From Thermoplasmatota archaeon (lineage in GTDB: Archaea > Thermoplasmatota > E2 > UBA202 > JdFR-43): a stretch of 64,000 nt of DNA. Where the stretch lies: positions 1 through 64,000 of the forward strand of contig JAPDJT010000016.1 of assembly GCA_029258955.1 (NCBI GenBank), read 5' to 3'. A program made the position numbers and the translations under genes. The notes under the pieces were generated by a model. It saw only the letters and a list, made by a program, of their open reading frames with translations. It had not been told where the DNA came from and ran no database searches. This document shows, piece after piece, positions 60,904-64,000 of this stretch; the stretch's first letter is position 1, and each line of letters begins with the position of its first letter.

Positions 60904-61236
60904 CGACCACCCATGTAAAGTCCGCCTGTTTTATATGCAGTTTTTAATTTTATCACTTTTAATTTTTGCATCAGCTATAGCTCTTGTTCTTAATGAATGT
61001 GCCACTAAAACTTCATAGCCTTCTTTTACTAAAGCATCTACAATGTAGCTATAGTTTGTAGATGCTTCTATAGCTACTTTTACATTCTTTAGTCCATAAA
61101 AGAATTCTCTTATTTCCTTTTCATTTGTTCTTATTTTTCCTTTTCTTACAACTTCTCCTTCTTATGTATATCCATACCTGCATACAACATTTTACCGCCT
61201 CCTTCATGCTTATATGGAGGCGGGCTTTAACATGTC
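60904..61236 (-). mobile_element. IS110-family element remnant 2 (short deletion derivative)
   Basis: The left end CCATGTAAAGTCCGCCTG and the right end GGAGGCGGGCTTTAACATG match remnant 1. Only about 330 bases remain. It keeps both ends and the N-terminal coding part, with most of the transposase removed, like a MITE in the making. Confidence 0.8.
60960..61190 (-). pseudogene. IS110 transposase N-terminal fragment
   Basis: From ATG 61190: MLYAGMDIHKKEKL, stop, then in a shifted frame VVRKGKIRTNEKEIREFFYG and STNYSYIVDALVKEGYEVLV, ending after RTRAIADAKI. The DEDD domain is incomplete and the C-terminal domain missing. Confidence 0.8.
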
Positions 61237-61339
61237 ATCAACCCCAAAAATTGCATACGAAAAATGAAGGAAAGGCTGTTACTGTTGGAAAATGCAACTT
61301 ATACACAAAATATTATATCTTTTTCAATATTCTTTTCCT

Positions 61340-62245
61340 ATGATTGTTGAGGATATAGAGCTAAACGAAATTAAAGGAATAGATGATCTGTTGAAGCAAT
61401 TTTATAAAGCAGGAGGCTTTACAGCAAAGAAAGTTGGTATAGCCATAAATATAATGGAAGAAATGGTAAAAGATGATTATTTTATCTTTTTAACATTTCC
61501 AGCATGTATTGTTGCTACTGGAACAAGAGGAGTTATTAAGGAGCTGGTGAGAAAAAAAATTGTTAATGCAATAATAACAACTTGCGGAAGCTTAGACCAT
61601 GATTTAGCAAGAAGCTTTAAAGAATATCATCATGGAACATTTGATGCAGATGATGCAGAACTTAGAAAGAAAGGAATACACAGGCTTGGTAACATTTTCA
61701 TCCCTGAAGAAAATTATGGGAAAATTATAGAGGAAAAAATACAGGAAATATTTAAAGAAGGGAAATACAGTAGCAAGGAAATTGCGTGGGAAATTGGAAA
61801 AAATTTGAATGAAAATGCTTTTCTTTTCTGGGCATGGAAAAATAAAATACCAGTTTATGTTCCAGCTATTACAGACGGTGCAGTTGGCTGGCAACTATGG
61901 ATGCTCAGCCAAACAAAGAAAATTGAGATTGATTTGTTGAAAGACGAAAATGAACTTGCAGACATATTCTTCTCAGAGAAAAAAATAGGAGGTATAATTT
62001 TAGGGGGAGGCGTTTCAAAGCACCATTTAATATGGTGGGCTCAATTTCATAATGGCTTAGATATGGCAGTATATATAACTTCTGCACCTGAATGGGATGG
62101 CTCTTTATCTGGGGCAAGAACGAGAGAAGCTATTTCTTGGGGAAAATTGAAAGAAAAAGCCAAACATGTCACCATAGAAGGAGATGCAACAGTTATATTT
62201 CCTTTATTAATAGCTGGGTTGTTTGAGCGTTTATCCCTTCGATGA
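61340..62245 (+). CDS. dys: Deoxyhypusine synthase
   Basis: A 301-residue enzyme from ATG 61340 that transfers the aminobutyl group of spermidine to a Lys of initiation factor aIF5A. Catalytic Lys227 lies in GGGVSKHHLIWWAQF. Also ACIVATGTRGVIKELV, TCGSLDHDLAR and TSAPEWDGSLSGARTREA. The TATA-like AATATTATATC at about 61,308-61,318 fixes the start over the upstream ATG at 61292. Implies polyamines are made or imported. Confidence 0.95.
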   Translation: MIVEDIELNEIKGIDDLLKQFYKAGGFTAKKVGIAINIMEEMVKDDYFIFLTFPACIVATGTRGVIKELVRKKIVNAIITTCGSLDHDLARSFKEYHHGTFDADDAELRKKGIHRLGNIFIPEENYGKIIEEKIQEIFKEGKYSSKEIAWEIGKNLNENAFLFWAWKNKIPVYVPAITDGAVGWQLWMLSQTKKIEIDLLKDENELADIFFSEKKIGGIILGGGVSKHHLIWWAQFHNGLDMAVYITSAPEWDGSLSGARTREAISWGKLKEKAKHVTIEGDATVIFPLLIAGLFERLSLR

Positions 62246-62284
62246 TTGTTCGACATTATTTATAAAATATGAGGTAATAAAATT

Positions 62285-63337
62285 ATGCGATGGTTCTTCC
62301 TGTTTACAATAGCTATCATTTTCTTGCCCTTGTCTTCAGCAATTGAAATTGGAGAAGTGCAAGTAGAAGATGGCAAGATTATGGGTAAGTATTTGCCTGC
62401 TGGACTAGAAGGGAAAATTTCCTGTTATTCGGGAGGAAAGCACATTCTAGATTTAGTATATAACAATGATTCAATAGAAATTTCTTTGAAATATTTTGGA
62501 GGAGAAATTGAAAGAATTCTAGAAAGAAACCCATTTTTAAAAGAAGAAATAGAGAAATCATTAATGGCTATTAATATTAGTGGGGCAGCATATGAAATAG
62601 AATATGCAGGATGTAGAGTAGAGTTGCATGATGTGCCAACAAGATTTTTAAGGATTATAGCAGATGAAATTGTTTTTAGTAATCTTAACTACACTATTAA
62701 AAAAGTTGATGAGCACACAATTAAGCTGAGGAAAGATAATTTTACTGCAATGATTTTATGCGAGGGCAAGCTAGCAATAGATAAGAATACAATATTTGCA
62801 ACACATGAGATAATGCTCATTAGCTTTGCTTATCAGGAAGAAAAACACATTGAAGACGCAATAAAGAATAAAGTGCTGGGTGGAGAAATAACAATTGTTT
62901 CGTATGATGTTAAAAATGGAACAGATTGTATATCATATTTTGGTAATGTTTCCGTTACTCCAGCAAAATTAGAAAAAGGAAAAATAGTGCTAAAAGTTGA
63001 TGGAGACGAAAAGGCAGGAGGAAAAATAGTTAAAATAAATCTTGGAAAAAATGTTTGCTTGTCAGATGAATTTAAAATAAAATTTGATGGCAGGTTGTTA
63101 CATGAAGCAAGCAATTTAGAAGATATATTGAATCCAGATGACGATGGTATTGAGCCAGAATATTATTTGCTTGCTACAAAACAAGAAGGAATTATCCTCC
63201 TTGTTTCAATTCCTCATTTTAGTGAGCATTTGTTAAGCATTGAATTTATTGTGGAAAATGTTATAACAAAAACATTGACTTTTCTTTCTGCATTTTTAAT
63301 TGTGGCTGTAGCAGCCATTTATATGTTTAAAAAATAA
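62285..63337 (+). CDS. Secreted, C-terminally membrane-anchored protein of unknown function
   Basis: A 350-residue protein with a signal peptide (RWFFLFTIAIIFLPLSSAIE). A beta-rich middle follows, with SISCYSGG-type and GTDCISYFGNVSV strands, and a C-terminal helix ending AAIYMFKK. There is no PGF motif before the helix, so it is probably not an archaeosortase substrate. Its stop abuts the convergent regulator. Similar proteins with adjacent wHTH genes are common in archaea. Confidence 0.6.
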   Translation: MRWFFLFTIAIIFLPLSSAIEIGEVQVEDGKIMGKYLPAGLEGKISCYSGGKHILDLVYNNDSIEISLKYFGGEIERILERNPFLKEEIEKSLMAINISGAAYEIEYAGCRVELHDVPTRFLRIIADEIVFSNLNYTIKKVDEHTIKLRKDNFTAMILCEGKLAIDKNTIFATHEIMLISFAYQEEKHIEDAIKNKVLGGEITIVSYDVKNGTDCISYFGNVSVTPAKLEKGKIVLKVDGDEKAGGKIVKINLGKNVCLSDEFKIKFDGRLLHEASNLEDILNPDDDGIEPEYYLLATKQEGIILLVSIPHFSEHLLSIEFIVENVITKTLTFLSAFLIVAVAAIYMFKK

Positions 63338-63865
63338 TTAGGGCTTACTCAAAGACACCCATGTATCAACAAATTTATCAACAGCCCTATCCAAAAATGT
63401 GCTTTTGTATGTAACGAGCAAATCAATAACTTTTTCTGGATTTTTAACAACATATGCCTTCTCTTTGCCTAAAGAAATTTCTTCAATAATTCCAGCTTCA
63501 ATAAGTTTTTTCAAATGAAAGGAAACTGTAGAAGGGGCTTTTTTAACGTGCTGACAAATTTCCTTATGAATTGCTCTCGGCTTTTCCAGCAAAAACAGAA
63601 TTATTCGGCGAGGCGTTTCTTGGCGGAGAAGGGGCAAAATTCTTTTATCCTCAGGCTTAGCTTCAGCAACAAAATATCTCTTATATTTTCCATCAAATTT
63701 TGCAATAACCAAGGATTTCTTTTCCATGTAATGCAAGTGATAATCAATTGTGCTAAGAGACATGTTGAGCTCACGGGCAATCTCTCTTTTGTGCAATCCA
63801 GGAGATTTTGAAATAAGCTCATAAATTTTTCTGCGAGTCTCCAAAGCTAAGTAATCTTCCTTCAT
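63338..63865 (-). CDS. Double winged-helix transcriptional regulator
   Basis: A 175-residue protein with two ArsR/MarR-like winged helices: residues about 8-65 (LHKREIARELNMSLSTIDYH) and about 85-145 (AIHKEICQHVKKAPSTVSFH). The pattern is typical of archaeal regulators near membrane-anchored surface proteins. Starts divergently from the gene at 63,896 with only 30 bases between, so it may control that gene. Confidence 0.85.
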   Translation of the reverse strand: MKEDYLALETRRKIYELISKSPGLHKREIARELNMSLSTIDYHLHYMEKKSLVIAKFDGKYKRYFVAEAKPEDKRILPLLRQETPRRIILFLLEKPRAIHKEICQHVKKAPSTVSFHLKKLIEAGIIEEISLGKEKAYVVKNPEKVIDLLVTYKSTFLDRAVDKFVDTWVSLSKP

Positions 63866-63895
63866 TTTTTGACTGTAGCTAAATAAAGTAGTATT

Positions 63896-64000
63896 ATGAT
63901 GAGCAAGTCAAATAGTATTAATGAGGAGGCTATTTTGAGCAACAAAGCAATGATCCCTTTAAGAAAAAATATAAAAAAAGCGGTTGAAATGAATAACAAT
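63896..64000 (+). CDS. Start of an unidentified gene (cut by window edge)
   Basis: An open frame runs from ATG 63896 to the end (35 codons), including NKAMIPLRKNIKKAVEMNN. GAGGAGG at about 63,923 suggests a TTG start at 63935 instead. Too short to classify. Confidence 0.4.
   Translation, partial: MMSKSNSINEEAILSNKAMIPLRKNIKKAVEMNNN

Noticed and set aside
57095-63337. Archaeosortase substrate at 62,285
   Set aside because: It has a C-terminal helix and basic tail but no PGF-type motif before the helix.

Overview
Nearly all of this window (about 1,604 to 64,000) is one stretch of an AT-rich archaeal chromosome. The archaeal assignment rests on ribosomal proteins L7Ae, S28e, L24e and S2, RNA polymerase subunit K, transcription factor S, GatE, CDP-archaeol synthase, Mre11-Rad50, NreA, deoxyhypusine synthase and an archaeal DNA ligase. 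Many genes have a TATA-like box about 25 bases before the start codon (leaderless mRNAs), and Shine-Dalgarno sites are mostly inside operons. The gene mix (DUF835 response regulator, formate-tetrahydrofolate ligase, exonuclease VII, GlmM, archaeosortase, gingipain-like protease) suggests a Euryarchaeota/Thermoplasmatota-type organism; this placement is inference. The first ~1.6 kb is GC-rich, uses different codons and stops in the middle of two unrelated genes at the same point, so it looks like foreign or mis-joined sequence.

Layout. 1-1,603: GC-rich segment (isochorismatase-like hydrolase, DUF457-like membrane protein, small membrane protein, tail of a nucleotide-sugar dehydrogenase). 1.6-5.3 kb: end of a gingipain-like protease, then a membrane protein, sensor kinase and response regulator in one overlapping operon. 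5.3-7.2 kb: zinc finger protein, CarS and a DUF1614-RDD membrane protein. 7.3-11 kb: zinc-ribbon membrane protein, HtpX with an EF-hand loop, DUF151 nuclease, AMMECR1 and a PflX-like radical SAM protein. 11-16.9 kb: dCTP deaminase, cold-shock protein, IS110 remnant, Lrp-like RAM domain, nitroreductase, HTH regulator, hidden zinc ribbon, DNA ligase, tRNA(CAU). 16.9-26.8 kb: TFS, a frameshifted thioredoxin-like gene, L7Ae-S28e-L24e-Ndk operon, GatE, UbiD-like decarboxylase, TrmY, GlmM, a GC-rich structured element, a lipoprotein and tRNA-Thr. 27-34 kb: secreted and signalling proteins. 34.5-38.1 kb: Mre11-Rad50 and tRNA-Ala. 38-46 kb: orphan PAS/dimerization protein, transglutaminase-like and LuxE-like pair, NreA with radical SAM protein, FG-GAP propeller, pyroglutamyl peptidase, DEAD-box helicase. 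46-54.5 kb: Fhs, radical SAM plus PaaK-like pair, Ogg2-type glycosylase, QueH, protein disulfide oxidoreductase, RpoK-S2-isochorismatase operon. 54.6-58.7 kb: tightly overlapping GcvT-XseA-XseB-archaeosortase-archaetidylserine decarboxylase-small membrane protein run. 58.9-64 kb: PAC2 protein with an HbYX tail, epimerase, second IS110 remnant, deoxyhypusine synthase, a membrane-anchored secreted protein, a double winged-helix regulator and the start of one more gene.

The most unusual signal is a dispersed family of roughly 75-base imperfect hairpins, about twenty copies, essentially all between genes and in both orientations. Outer arms read AATAAATGAAA ... TTTCATTTATT and inner arms vary by paired (compensatory) changes, for example TGTTGTTAT/ATAACAACA, GTGGTTAT/ATGACCAC and TGCCAT/ATGGCA. 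Both IS110-family remnants in the window lie immediately beside a copy of this repeat. A dense array of copies sits just upstream of mre11-rad50. A second candidate is a 55-base GC-rich element with an 8-bp closing stem upstream of glmM.
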